Assembly: GCA_035541995.1 (NCBI GenBank)
Contig: DATKMG010000189.1
Location: 1-10,994 of the forward strand
Reading direction: 5' to 3'
From: DATKMG01 sp035541995
GTDB taxonomy: Bacteria; Acidobacteriota; Terriglobia; Versatilivoradales; Versatilivoraceae
DNA length: 10,994 bases
In this document: piece by piece, positions 1 through 6,580 of the stretch
Layout: each line of letters begins with the position of its first letter
Position numbering within the stretch: the first letter of the stretch is position 1
Position numbers and translations under genes: made by a program
The notes under the pieces: generated by a model
The model's input: the letters and a program-made list of their open reading frames with translations, nothing else
Database searches by the model: none
Told to the model about the DNA's origin: nothing

Positions 1-57
1 CTTCCCGCCCTGTATTGCAAACTAACCAGTGTTCTCGAACCAGCTATTTCCTGAGGT

Positions 58-1767
58 CTAATGTCCGCTGCGATTCCGAAGCAAATCGGCAGCGTGTTTC
101 AGAACGTTTTCAGTGATGTGATCGCCGCTCATCATCCGTGCAAGCTCCTGAACGCGTGCTTTTCGGTCCAGTCCACTGACATAAGTCAACGTTCTCCCTC
201 GTTCGACCCGCTTCTCGATATAGTAGTGCGCATCAGCATACGAGGCGATTTGGGGCAAATGAGTAACACACAGGACCTGATTATGCCTAGAAAGCCGCTT
301 AAGCTTCTGGCCCAGGACGTCGGCAGTCTGTCCACCAATGCCGGCATCCACTTCATCGAAGACCAAGGTCTTGTCGTGGCCGTCAATTGCGCTGACTGTT
401 TTCAAGGCTAGCATAATCCTGGACATTTCGCCACCCGAGGCAATTTTGACGAGAGGCTTCGGATCTTCTCCGGGGTTGGGACTGATTAAGAACTCCACCC
501 TATCGATTCCCGTAGCCTCTCCTCCAAGCTCCTCCTGTTGAGGTTCTCCTTCTCCGCGCGAGTGTACAAGCGAGAAAGAGACGCGGAACTGCGTCTTCGG
601 CATTGCCAATTGGGCGAGTTCTTTTTCCACCTGCTTCTCTAGAGACGCGGCCGCCAATTTTCTTTTCTCGCTCAGTTCCATGGTTTTGGCTTGATACGCC
701 TGTCTCAAATCTCGGCTCTCGGCCTCCAGATTTTCCAGGTTCTTGTCGGCCATCTGCAGGCCCTCCAGTTCCATCTTGCTGTTTCGATGAAATGCTAGAA
801 TCTCGCGAACGGTAGTCCCATATTTGCGCTTCAGTCGATCGATATCCGCCAGTCGGCCTTGCACCCACTCCAAGCGCTGGGGATTGATTTCGAGTTTGGA
901 AGTATACTCTCGCAAGGAAAGAGCCACATCATCCACATTGATTCGCACAGAGTGAACCTGTTGTAGGAGCTCCCGGCAGCGAGGGTCGATCCGGTTCAGT
1001 TCTTCCAACAATCGCGAGGCATGTTTGATTGTCGTGCTGGCCGAAGTCTCGGAATCATAAAGCTCCGTGTAGGCCGAACTGGCGAGTTGGTACAGCTTGT
1101 CGACATTGGCGAGAAGGGTCTGTTCCGTGAGAAGGTGCTCCTCTTCATCGTCAGATTTGAGTTGAACCTTTTCGATCTCTCCAATTTGGAACACCAGCAA
1201 ATCAATGTGGCGGAGGCGCTGCTGTTCACTCCGCCGGAGGGCATCCAGCTGTTGCCTGATTTCCTGGTGACGGAGGTGATTTGCGCGGACCTGGGATAGG
1301 AGATCTGCCGTCCGGGCAAACGAATCTAGAAACTCAAGCTGCGCATCTACGTGATTAAGAGTTTGTTCTCCGCTCTGACCATGGATGTCCACTAGAGATG
1401 GGCCGACGTCCTTCAGAACGCCAACGGGCACAAGCTGATTGTTGATGAATGCCCGGTTTTTCCCGGACATGGCAAGCTCGCGTCTGACAATTAGTTCCTT
1501 CAGATTCAGGTCCAGCCCCAGGTCCCCCAACTTTTGAATCAGTCGATCATCCCGGTCCAGCTCGAAGAGTCCTACCACTGTGGCTTTTTCGGAGCCGCTT
1601 CGAATCATCTCCACAAAGGCCTTTTCGCCAAGGAGAAGCCCTAGAGCGTCGACTATGATCGACTTCCCCGAACCGGTTTCTCCTGTCAACAGATTGAGAC
1701 CCATCTCGAATTCAATTTCGAGGTGTTCGATTAGTGCAAATTCGGATACTTCCAGGTACTTGAGCAT
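58..1767 (-). CDS. recN: DNA repair ATPase RecN (SMC-like)
   Basis: RecN is a cytoplasmic SMC-like ATPase that acts early in recombinational repair of double-strand breaks, gathering and tethering DNA ends for RecA. The 569-residue product has the full family layout. A Walker A motif GETGSGKS lies at residues 29-36. A long central coiled-coil region rich in Leu, Glu, Arg and Gln follows. The ABC signature (SGGEMSR, from about 444) and Walker B (TLVFDEVDAGIGG, 467-479) are near the C-terminus, and a VTHLPQIA segment follows. The length is close to the usual 550-570 residues, so the gene looks intact. The ATG is the first in frame and has an AGGA about 10 nt upstream. It is transcribed divergently from tolQ. 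A candidate extended -10 promoter lies about 50 nt upstream; I did not see a convincing LexA box. Confidence 0.97.
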   Translation of the reverse strand: MLKYLEVSEFALIEHLEIEFEMGLNLLTGETGSGKSIIVDALGLLLGEKAFVEMIRSGSEKATVVGLFELDRDDRLIQKLGDLGLDLNLKELIVRRELAMSGKNRAFINNQLVPVGVLKDVGPSLVDIHGQSGEQTLNHVDAQLEFLDSFARTADLLSQVRANHLRHQEIRQQLDALRRSEQQRLRHIDLLVFQIGEIEKVQLKSDDEEEHLLTEQTLLANVDKLYQLASSAYTELYDSETSASTTIKHASRLLEELNRIDPRCRELLQQVHSVRINVDDVALSLREYTSKLEINPQRLEWVQGRLADIDRLKRKYGTTVREILAFHRNSKMELEGLQMADKNLENLEAESRDLRQAYQAKTMELSEKRKLAAASLEKQVEKELAQLAMPKTQFRVSFSLVHSRGEGEPQQEELGGEATGIDRVEFLISPNPGEDPKPLVKIASGGEMSRIMLALKTVSAIDGHDKTLVFDEVDAGIGGQTADVLGQKLKRLSRHNQVLCVTHLPQIASYADAHYYIEKRVERGRTLTYVSGLDRKARVQELARMMSGDHITENVLKHAADLLRNRSGH

Positions 1768-1816
1768 GGGTCGTTGTCCTGATCTCCGCGCACCTCACCC
1801 ACTCGAAATGGAGGGG

Positions 1817-1845
1817 AGTTTAGCACAAATTGTCGCGCCGGGCAA
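1817..1845 (-). promoter_or_regulatory. Candidate sigma70 promoter for recN
   Basis: Read on the minus strand, TTGCCC (1845-1840) is followed by a 17-nt spacer and TAAACT (1822-1817). Each box matches the sigma70 consensus at 4 of 6 positions. The bases before the -10 read TGC, which makes an extended -10 (TGnTAAACT). Transcription would start near 1810 and give a leader of about 43 nt before the recN ATG. The spacing and position fit well, but the match is by eye only. Confidence 0.45.
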
Positions 1846-1961
1846 CGAACGGCAAGGGCGAAAACCTTTGTCCAGCGGGCATTTTATGCAGAGTCATCCG
1901 ATCTAAACGTTGACGATGACAGCCAATCCGTGATAGGTTCACATTCGAGATGGATTTCGCC

Positions 1962-1983
1962 GTTAGGACCTTCGGGTCCTGGC
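1962..1983 (+). promoter_or_regulatory. UUCG-tetraloop hairpin in the tolQ leader
   Basis: AGGACC (1965-1970), TTCG (1971-1974) and GGTCCT (1975-1980) form a perfect 6-bp stem closed as C(UUCG)G, an exceptionally stable RNA tetraloop. Three more pairs (two G-U and one G-C) extend the stem to 1962/1983. The hairpin ends 4 nt before the GGAGGT ribosome-binding site of tolQ. It may shape or protect the ribosome-loading site. It is not followed by a T-run, so it is not an intrinsic terminator. Confidence 0.5.
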
Positions 1984-1987
1984 ACCT

Positions 1988-1993
1988 GGAGGT
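1988..1993 (+). promoter_or_regulatory. Shine-Dalgarno GGAGGT selecting a TTG start for tolQ
   Basis: GGAGGT is a near-perfect anti-16S match, placed 5 nt before the in-frame TTG at 1999. No comparable site precedes the alternative GTG at 1930. This site is the main reason for choosing the shorter tolQ product. Confidence 0.6.
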
Positions 1994-1998
1994 CATTA

Positions 1999-2730
1999 TT
2001 GAGTGTAACGGATCCTGCCTCGCTTGTCTTCCTCGCGCAAGTTTCAGAAACCGATTTGCTGAAGTTGGTTTTAGCATCCAGTCCGCTCTCCAAGGCAGTT
2101 TTGATAATCCTCTTGTTGTTCTCCGTTTTCTCTTGGGCAGTGATTTACAGGAAGTATTCGGTTTTTAAGAGACTACGCAGAGATTCAGAAACGTTTATAC
2201 GGATCTTTCGCAAGAGCAAACGGTTCTCCGAAATCAGCACTGCCTCTGAATCACTTCGAAATACTCCATTGGTGGAAGTATTCCTGGCAGGATTCGAAGA
2301 ACTCGAGAGTCAATTGATGGGCAATTCGAAAGCCTCAGCCAATCCGGGTCCCACGACTGCGACCTTAAAAACTGTCAATGCCATACAGAGGTCTCTGGCG
2401 CGCGCGGCTTCGGTAGAGCTAACCAAGTTGGAACGAAATTTGAGCTGGCTCGCCACTACAGCGTCGGTGTCCCCTTTCATTGGCTTGTTTGGAACTGTAC
2501 TGGGAATTATCTCCGCTTTCACGGGCCTCGGTACAGAAGGGACTGCGACTATTCGAGCAGTGGCTCCGGGGATTGCGGAGTCTTTAATCGCAACAGCCGC
2601 CGGGCTGTTCGCGGCAATTCCTGCTGTAATTGCATACAATTATTTTGTTCATCAGCTAAAGGAATTTGCTTCAGCAATGGACGATTTCACACTTGAGTTT
2701 TTGAATTTAATGGAACGGACTTTTTCGTAA
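1999..2730 (+). CDS. tolQ: TolQ, proton-channel subunit of the Tol-Pal motor (MotA/TolQ/ExbB family)
   Basis: TolQ is the polytopic inner-membrane subunit that, with TolR, turns proton flow into force for the TolA-TolB-Pal system. From the TTG at 1999 the product is 243 residues, close to the usual ~230. Three membrane segments are visible: about 33-50 (AVLIILLLFSVFSWAVIY), 150-174 (with SPFIGLFGTVLGI) and 191-216 (GIAESLIATAAGLFAAIPAV). The last two carry the family's conserved Gly/Pro/Thr-rich motifs. A large cytoplasmic loop separates TM1 from TM2. The reading frame extends upstream to a GTG at 1930, but those 23 extra codons have no SD, are rich in Gly and Pro, and contain a leader hairpin, so I reject them. 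A weak promoter-like pair (TTGACG 1910-1915, GATAGG 1932-1937) would place transcription start near 1944. By sequence alone ExbB is the alternative name; the neighbours favour TolQ. Confidence 0.92.
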   Translation: MSVTDPASLVFLAQVSETDLLKLVLASSPLSKAVLIILLLFSVFSWAVIYRKYSVFKRLRRDSETFIRIFRKSKRFSEISTASESLRNTPLVEVFLAGFEELESQLMGNSKASANPGPTTATLKTVNAIQRSLARAASVELTKLERNLSWLATTASVSPFIGLFGTVLGIISAFTGLGTEGTATIRAVAPGIAESLIATAAGLFAAIPAVIAYNYFVHQLKEFASAMDDFTLEFLNLMERTFS

Positions 2731-2760
2731 GAAAGAAGATCAATGGGGAAAGGAGGGAGT

Positions 2761-2811
2761 ATGGAATGTTTTCGAAATCAAGCCTTCCTCTCGCCTTTCG
2801 AGGGGCTCTGA
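2761..2811 (+). CDS. Possible 16-codon leader ORF between tolQ and tolR
   Basis: An ATG preceded at 4 nt by AGGAGG (2751-2756) opens a 16-codon frame, MECFRNQAFLSPFEGL, ending in TGA at 2809-2811. An in-frame ATG at 2743 would give 22 codons. The stop lies 3 nt before the tolR ATG in the same frame, and the last codons overlap the tolR SD (GAGGGG, 2800-2805). Ribosomes finishing here could reinitiate at tolR. I recognise no family; the evidence is the SD and the geometry only. Confidence 0.25.
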   Translation: MECFRNQAFLSPFEGL

Positions 2812-2814
2812 AAT

Positions 2815-3237
2815 ATGGCATTCATTAATTCTCGGGGTCGGACCCAGACTTCTCTGGCTGAGATTAATATTATTCCCTTAGTGGATGTTGTCCTTGTCCT
2901 GCTGATCATTTTCATGTTGACAGCCCCTGTCATTCAGTCGGGCATCGAGATCAACGTACCCAAAACCAGACAGGTCAGGGAGCTCACCCAACAGCGAATT
3001 CTAATTCAGATTGACCGTGAGCAACGGCTTTACTTGCAGTCTGAGCCCATTAACATTAATCAGCTAGGTGGCAAACTCAAGGAGAAAATCAAGGATCCTG
3101 CCCAAGCCAAGATCTATTTGAGGGCGGATGAGGAAGTCCCATTTGGGACAATAGCAAAGGTGATGGACACAGCCAAGCAGGCCGGGGTCGAGAATATTAG
3201 CGTTGTGACCCAACCTCTTGAGCGAGAGAAGAAGTGA
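2815..3237 (+). CDS. tolR: TolR, inner-membrane proton-channel subunit (ExbD/TolR family)
   Basis: TolR is the single-pass partner of TolQ. Its transmembrane Asp is part of the proton path, and its periplasmic domain contacts peptidoglycan. The 140-residue product matches the family length. After a short cytoplasmic N-terminus comes the INIIPLVDVVLVLLIIFM segment (about 17-34), with the conserved acidic residue at Asp24, equivalent to Asp23 of E. coli TolR. The periplasmic domain ends with the family's IYLRADEEVPFGTIAKVMD-type motif (about 101-119). The SD is GAGGGG, 9 nt before the ATG. The stop overlaps the GTG of the next gene (GTGA), a sign of translational coupling. ExbD is the alternative name; the tolB-pal context favours TolR. 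Confidence 0.95.
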   Translation: MAFINSRGRTQTSLAEINIIPLVDVVLVLLIIFMLTAPVIQSGIEINVPKTRQVRELTQQRILIQIDREQRLYLQSEPININQLGGKLKEKIKDPAQAKIYLRADEEVPFGTIAKVMDTAKQAGVENISVVTQPLEREKK

Positions 3238-4049
3238 CTCACATGTCGGTCCACCGAATCACCATTTTTGATATGCCAAAGGAGAGACTGGGGCGGTCCC
3301 TGGTCTTTTCAGTGTTCACTCATGCCTTGTTCATCGCCTCCTTCTTCTTCCTTCCTCAAATCATTCAGACCAAGCCCACCTTATGGGGAGATCCGGGAGC
3401 CGGAGGCGGTGGAGCCGTTTCTGTTGGGATTGTCCGCTCTGTAAGCGGCCTGAACCTGCCTCGACCTGAATTGACAACGGAAAGCAAAGTGGCGACCGAT
3501 TCCAAGGGCTTGGGGAAAACCGAGACTGTCAAGGAACAACAAGTCGCACCCCCTCCGGAATCGGATGCCTTTCAAATCGAGCAAAGAAAGAAACCTAAAG
3601 CCGTCGATACGCGCCGCCCGTCCCGAAGGCCGGTGGAAGTGGCACAGAATCTCCCGCCACCAAACGTTGTTCCATTCGGGGAGGGAGGAACCCCGAGTTT
3701 CTCCTACGGGCAGTTCTCCACGGGTACTGGAAGTGGAGGCTTTGGCTTCAACGACGGAGTATTTGGCGAAAAGTACGGGTGGTATGTTCGCCAGATACGC
3801 GACATTGTCAGTGCCAACTGGCAGAAGAACCTGGTCGACCCCAACGTTAGGTCAGCCCCTCGGGTTTACATTCAGTTCACCATCCAGCGAGATGGCACCG
3901 TCGCCAATGATGTTTTGGTCAAGCAAAGCAGCGCCATTCCTTCACTGGATCGCTCTGGCGAGAGAGCTATCCGGGCGTCGCGATTTCCCCCGCTACCCGG
4001 AGGGGAAACCCGTCTGGTTGTCGAATTCTGGTTTGAATACTCGAGGTAA
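3234..4049 (+). CDS. TolA-position energy transducer with TonB-type C-terminal domain
   Basis: This protein should carry energy from TolQR across the periplasm to TolB/Pal. It has 271 residues. A membrane segment at about 21-40 carries an SxxxH motif (Ser26, His30), the signature by which TonB and TolA engage ExbBD/TolQR. The Gly-rich stretch GAGGGG and a Pro/Lys-rich linker follow. The C-terminal domain (about 181-271) has the TonB/TolA-type layout (YGWYVRQIRDIV, a VYIQFTIQRDGTV strand, then SLDRSGERAI). The long helical Lys/Ala-rich region of proteobacterial TolA is missing, so by domain this is TonB-like while by position it is TolA. The GTG start overlaps the tolR stop; an ATG at 3243 (3 codons in) is an equally plausible start. 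Confidence 0.88.
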   Translation: MTHMSVHRITIFDMPKERLGRSLVFSVFTHALFIASFFFLPQIIQTKPTLWGDPGAGGGGAVSVGIVRSVSGLNLPRPELTTESKVATDSKGLGKTETVKEQQVAPPPESDAFQIEQRKKPKAVDTRRPSRRPVEVAQNLPPPNVVPFGEGGTPSFSYGQFSTGTGSGGFGFNDGVFGEKYGWYVRQIRDIVSANWQKNLVDPNVRSAPRVYIQFTIQRDGTVANDVLVKQSSAIPSLDRSGERAIRASRFPPLPGGETRLVVEFWFEYSR

Positions 4050-4061
4050 GCGAAAAATCGA

Positions 4062-5402
4062 ATGAACCCTAAGAACCTCCTCATCATTTTGCTCTGCGTT
4101 TGCGGCGCTTTCCTGGCTTCGTCACGCGGGACTTTGTCATTCCAGGAACCTCAAGTTCGCACAGGAACTCAGGAAGGCAGGCTTGCAAGGCTGGCTGTGG
4201 CCGACCTCCAGATGCGCGGCAATGATACGCAGACAATGCAGTTTTCGAAGCTGTTCAATGAGGTGCTTTGGAATGACCTGGATATGGCAGGCGTTTTTGA
4301 TTTGGTGCCGAAGAGCTTTTACCCGCTGAAGCTTCCTTCGCAGCCCGCCGAGCTGGTTTTTGAACAATGGACCTCAAACGAGCTTCGCGCCACAGACCTC
4401 GCATACGGAGCCAGTTATATCGAAAATGGCCAATTTGTCACGGAATGCCGGCTGGTTGACCTCGGCACAAAGGAGTCGATCATCGGGTTGCGATACCGGG
4501 TGGGCCTGGATGACCCTGGAGTTCGTTCCGCAGCTCATCGCTTTGCCGATGAGATAGTGATTAAGATCGGAGGAGGGATTCCAGGAGTCGCCTTAACCCA
4601 GATTGCCTTCGTCTCAGATCGAACAGGTAACAAGGAAATTTGGGTCATGGATTATGATGGTTACGGGCAGCATGCCATTACCAATCACCGTTCCATTAGC
4701 CTTACTCCTCGCTGGTCCTCAGATAACAGCAAAATCGCCTACACGAGTTACCGCCGGGGTAACCCTGCCATTTACATCCAGTCTATCTCGGACAATCGAC
4801 TCTTGAGCTTTCCATCCTTTGGAGGACTGACCACCACTCCAGCCTGGGCCCCGGATGGCGAACGAATTGCATTTACCGCCAGCCAGAGCGGCGATCCAGA
4901 GGTCTATGTGTCGGATATGAGGGGCAAGAATCTTAAGAGGCTCACCAGCAGCCGTGGTGTCGACATTTCTCCTACCTGGAACCCCAAAACTGGTAAGGAG
5001 ATCGCCTTTGTATCTGACCGGAGTGGTTCCCCGCAAATCTACATTATGGATGACGAAGCGTCGAATCTCCACCGGATCGTCACCGAAGGGGGAGAAGCCG
5101 TCGGCCCCTCCTGGAGTCCGAATGGGGATCTGCTGGCCTTCTCCTGGCGCAAGGTCCTGGACGGAAACTTTGATATTTATGTGGTCGATATTGCCAAGGG
5201 TGGCTACATCCAGCTGACGCGCGAGGGTGGTCGAAATGAGCATCCCGTATGGTCCCCTGACGGCCGACATATCGCTTTTGAGTCTGACCGTACTGGCGCT
5301 AAGCAAATCTACGTGATGCTGGCCAATGGGACCAAGCAGAAGCAGATAACTAATACGGGCAGGAATACGGCACCTGCCTGGTCGAATTTCATGAATAAGT
5401 AG
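4062..5402 (+). CDS. tolB: TolB, periplasmic beta-propeller of the Tol-Pal system
   Basis: TolB is a periplasmic protein that binds Pal and is released from it by TolA, allowing Pal to be relocated to division sites. The 446-residue product has a signal peptide (Lys4, hydrophobic 6-19, cleavage probably around 22-27). An N-terminal alpha/beta domain follows (about 40-170, including LFNEVLWNDLDMAGVFDL). A beta-propeller then carries repeated blade motifs: IAFVSDRTG, RWSSDNSKIAYTS, AWAPDGERIAFTA, TWNPKTGKEIAFVSDRSG, SWSPNGDLLAFSW and VWSPDGRHIAFESDRTG. The length is near E. coli TolB (430). No good SD lies in the 12-nt gap after the TonB/TolA gene, so translation may be coupled to it. An 8-nt spacer separates the stop from an inverted repeat. 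Confidence 0.96.
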   Translation: MNPKNLLIILLCVCGAFLASSRGTLSFQEPQVRTGTQEGRLARLAVADLQMRGNDTQTMQFSKLFNEVLWNDLDMAGVFDLVPKSFYPLKLPSQPAELVFEQWTSNELRATDLAYGASYIENGQFVTECRLVDLGTKESIIGLRYRVGLDDPGVRSAAHRFADEIVIKIGGGIPGVALTQIAFVSDRTGNKEIWVMDYDGYGQHAITNHRSISLTPRWSSDNSKIAYTSYRRGNPAIYIQSISDNRLLSFPSFGGLTTTPAWAPDGERIAFTASQSGDPEVYVSDMRGKNLKRLTSSRGVDISPTWNPKTGKEIAFVSDRSGSPQIYIMDDEASNLHRIVTEGGEAVGPSWSPNGDLLAFSWRKVLDGNFDIYVVDIAKGGYIQLTREGGRNEHPVWSPDGRHIAFESDRTGAKQIYVMLANGTKQKQITNTGRNTAPAWSNFMNK

Positions 5403-5409
5403 TCCGTCT

Positions 5410-5438
5410 ATTCAGAAGGAGAGACGCAACTTCTGAAT
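5410..5438 (+). other. Inverted repeat just after tolB
   Basis: ATTCAGAAG (5410-5418) and CTTCTGAAT (5430-5438) form a perfect 9-bp stem around an 11-nt loop (GAGAGACGCAA). It starts 8 nt after the tolB stop. The following bases, TAATAGG, are not a T-run, so it is a poor intrinsic terminator. It could act as a 3'-end stabiliser, a Rho-dependent pause site or a protein target. Confidence 0.4.
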
Positions 5439-5476
5439 TAATAGGCATCGTGTGATCAGCTTCGAGAGGAGAGGAA

Positions 5477-5569
5477 ATGAACTTGCCTGGCCCTGCAGAA
5501 TCTAATTTGAGCCGGCCTAGCGTTTCATTTCGTTTTTTTTTTGTTCCACGAGTTGACCCTTTTATATAA
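5477..5569 (+). CDS. Possible 30-codon small ORF upstream of pal
   Basis: An ATG preceded at 5 nt by GGAG within GAGAGGAGAGG (5464-5474) opens a 30-codon frame ending in TAA at 5567-5569. Its product would begin MNLPGPAESNLSRPS and end with FRFFFVPRVDPFI. The Phe run comes from a 10-T tract at 5533-5542. The frame overlaps the candidate pal promoter, which argues against a conserved protein. The purine-rich SD is the only positive evidence. Confidence 0.18.
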   Translation: MNLPGPAESNLSRPSVSFRFFFVPRVDPFI

Positions 5570-5606
5570 ACTACAAGTGCCTAATGATTCACTGTTGTAG
5601 TATAAC
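5541..5606 (+). promoter_or_regulatory. Candidate promoter region for pal
   Basis: TTGTTC (5541-5546) is followed after 16 nt by TATATA (5563-5568), or after 18 nt by TATAAA (5565-5570). This gives a plausible sigma70-like promoter with start near 5577 and a leader of about 60 nt. A second -10-like box, TATAAC (5601-5606), has no good -35. An AT-rich spacer with these boxes before a highly expressed lipoprotein gene suggests that pal has its own promoter in addition to any read-through from tolB. Confidence 0.35.
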
Positions 5607-5638
5607 CCCTTGTTCACATCATCTATTTTGGAGGAAGA

Positions 5639-6406
5639 ATGATTACGTTGAAAAGGCTGCGCTTCACGTTCGTTGCGATTATGGCAATTTTAATAGTGGC
5701 TTCCCTCTCCAGTGGGTGTAAGAAGAAGGCTCCGGCTCCACCTCCCCCTCCTCCCCCACCTGCGGCACCAGCTCCAAAGCCGACTCCCACCGTAACGCTT
5801 TCTGCTTCTCCAACTTCGATTGAAAGAGGACAGTCTTCCACGTTGACCTGGGATTCCACGAATGCCACCAACGTATCCATAGATCAGGGGATCGGCGATG
5901 TCAGCACCAGTGGTTCCCGCTCGGTTTCTCCTAGCGCATCGACTACTTATACCATCACGGCTAGAGGTGAGGGTGGGACGACGACAGCAACCGCTCGAAT
6001 TACGGTCACCGCCCCTGCCCCGCCACCCCCAGCTCAGCCAATTGGACCCTCCGTAGAGGAACTCTTCCAAGAAAAGGTCAGAGATATTTTCTTTGACTAC
6101 GACAAATCTGATATCCGAGATGACGCAAAACCTATCCTCGCCGCTAATTCAGAATTCCTGAAACAGAATCCTTCTATCAGATTTGCGGTTGAAGGACACT
6201 GCGACGAAAGAGGCAGTGAGGAATACAACATCGGCTTGGGTGATCGTCGCGCGACGGCTACCAAAGAATATTTGACGACACTGGGTATCTCAGTCGATCG
6301 AATCAACACAATTAGCTACGGGAAAGAGAAGCCTCAGTGCACTGAAAAGACTGAGGAGTGCTACCAGAAAAACCGGCGCTCGCACTTTGTTCTGGCCGGC
6401 CGTTAG
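5639..6406 (+). CDS. pal: Pal, peptidoglycan-associated lipoprotein with an Ig-like insert
   Basis: Pal is anchored in the outer membrane by its lipidated Cys and binds peptidoglycan through its OmpA-like domain, forming the outer end of the Tol-Pal bridge. The 255-residue product has a lipoprotein signal with lipobox LSSGC (Cys27). A Pro/Ala-rich stretch (about 31-50) follows, then an Ig-like beta domain (about 51-124, with SPTSIERGQSSTLTW and STTYTITARG). A second Pro-rich linker leads to the OmpA domain (about 139-255), with FFDYDKSDI, GHCDERGSEEYN and the terminal QKNRRSHF motif. Typical proteobacterial Pal is about 170 residues, so the extra length is the Ig-like module and its linkers. 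The SD GGAGG lies 4 nt before the ATG. A strong hairpin follows the gene. Confidence 0.96.
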   Translation: MITLKRLRFTFVAIMAILIVASLSSGCKKKAPAPPPPPPPPAAPAPKPTPTVTLSASPTSIERGQSSTLTWDSTNATNVSIDQGIGDVSTSGSRSVSPSASTTYTITARGEGGTTTATARITVTAPAPPPPAQPIGPSVEELFQEKVRDIFFDYDKSDIRDDAKPILAANSEFLKQNPSIRFAVEGHCDERGSEEYNIGLGDRRATATKEYLTTLGISVDRINTISYGKEKPQCTEKTEECYQKNRRSHFVLAGR

Positions 6407-6426
6407 GCCGCACTCTAGCGAATTCG

Positions 6427-6459
6427 AGAACAACCCTGTGCTTTTAGCAGGGTTGTTCT
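6427..6459 (+). terminator. Likely intrinsic terminator after pal
   Basis: AGAACAACCCTG (6427-6438) and CAGGGTTGTTCT (6448-6459) make a perfect 12-bp stem with a 9-nt loop, starting 21 nt after the pal stop. The tract after the stem (GTCTTGGG) is only weakly T-rich, so termination may be partial, but stem and position are typical. Confidence 0.65.
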
Positions 6460-6507
6460 GTCTTGGGCCCGGTTTCAGCAAGTACTGAACCATGTCTTGC
6501 TTAAATC

Positions 6508-6516
6508 TGTTATGAT
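6508..6516 (+). promoter_or_regulatory. Candidate extended -10 promoter for cpoB
   Basis: TGTTATGAT is an extended -10 (TGn) with a hexamer matching TATAAT at 5 of 6 positions. No good -35 lies 16-18 nt upstream, which is tolerated with an extended -10. The start would be near 6523, downstream of the pal hairpin, so cpoB could be transcribed independently of pal. Confidence 0.4.
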
Positions 6517-6580
6517 GGCCTTGATTGGTCTGGCATATGTTAGTTCTCGGGAAGTTTTCTAAGTGACGAGGTGACTCCAG

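Noticed and set aside
1768..1929. LexA/SOS operator in front of recN
   Set aside because: The GGGCAACGAACGGCAAGGGC region (about 1840-1859) has short direct repeats, but I found no convincing dyad of a known LexA box type.
1930..1998. N-terminal extension of tolQ from GTG 1930
   Set aside because: No SD, Gly/Pro-rich and unlike the family N-terminus. It contains the leader hairpin and ribosome site that fit the TTG at 1999.
1820..2093. Minus-strand frames of 69 and 85 codons upstream of recN
   Set aside because: They cross the divergent promoter region and the start of tolQ, with no SD or motif.
4719..5306. 195-codon open frame on the minus strand
   Set aside because: It lies wholly antisense within the tolB propeller, has no recognisable motif and is a shadow of biased codon use in tolB.
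5488..5542. Intrinsic terminator ending in the 10-T tract
   Set aside because: The only upstream pairing is GGCC with GGCC (4 bp, wide loop), too weak for a terminator hairpin.
5690..6070. 126-codon minus-strand frame rich in Gly and Arg
   Set aside because: Its composition is the complement of the Pro-rich and Ig-like coding region of pal; no motif or upstream signal was seen.
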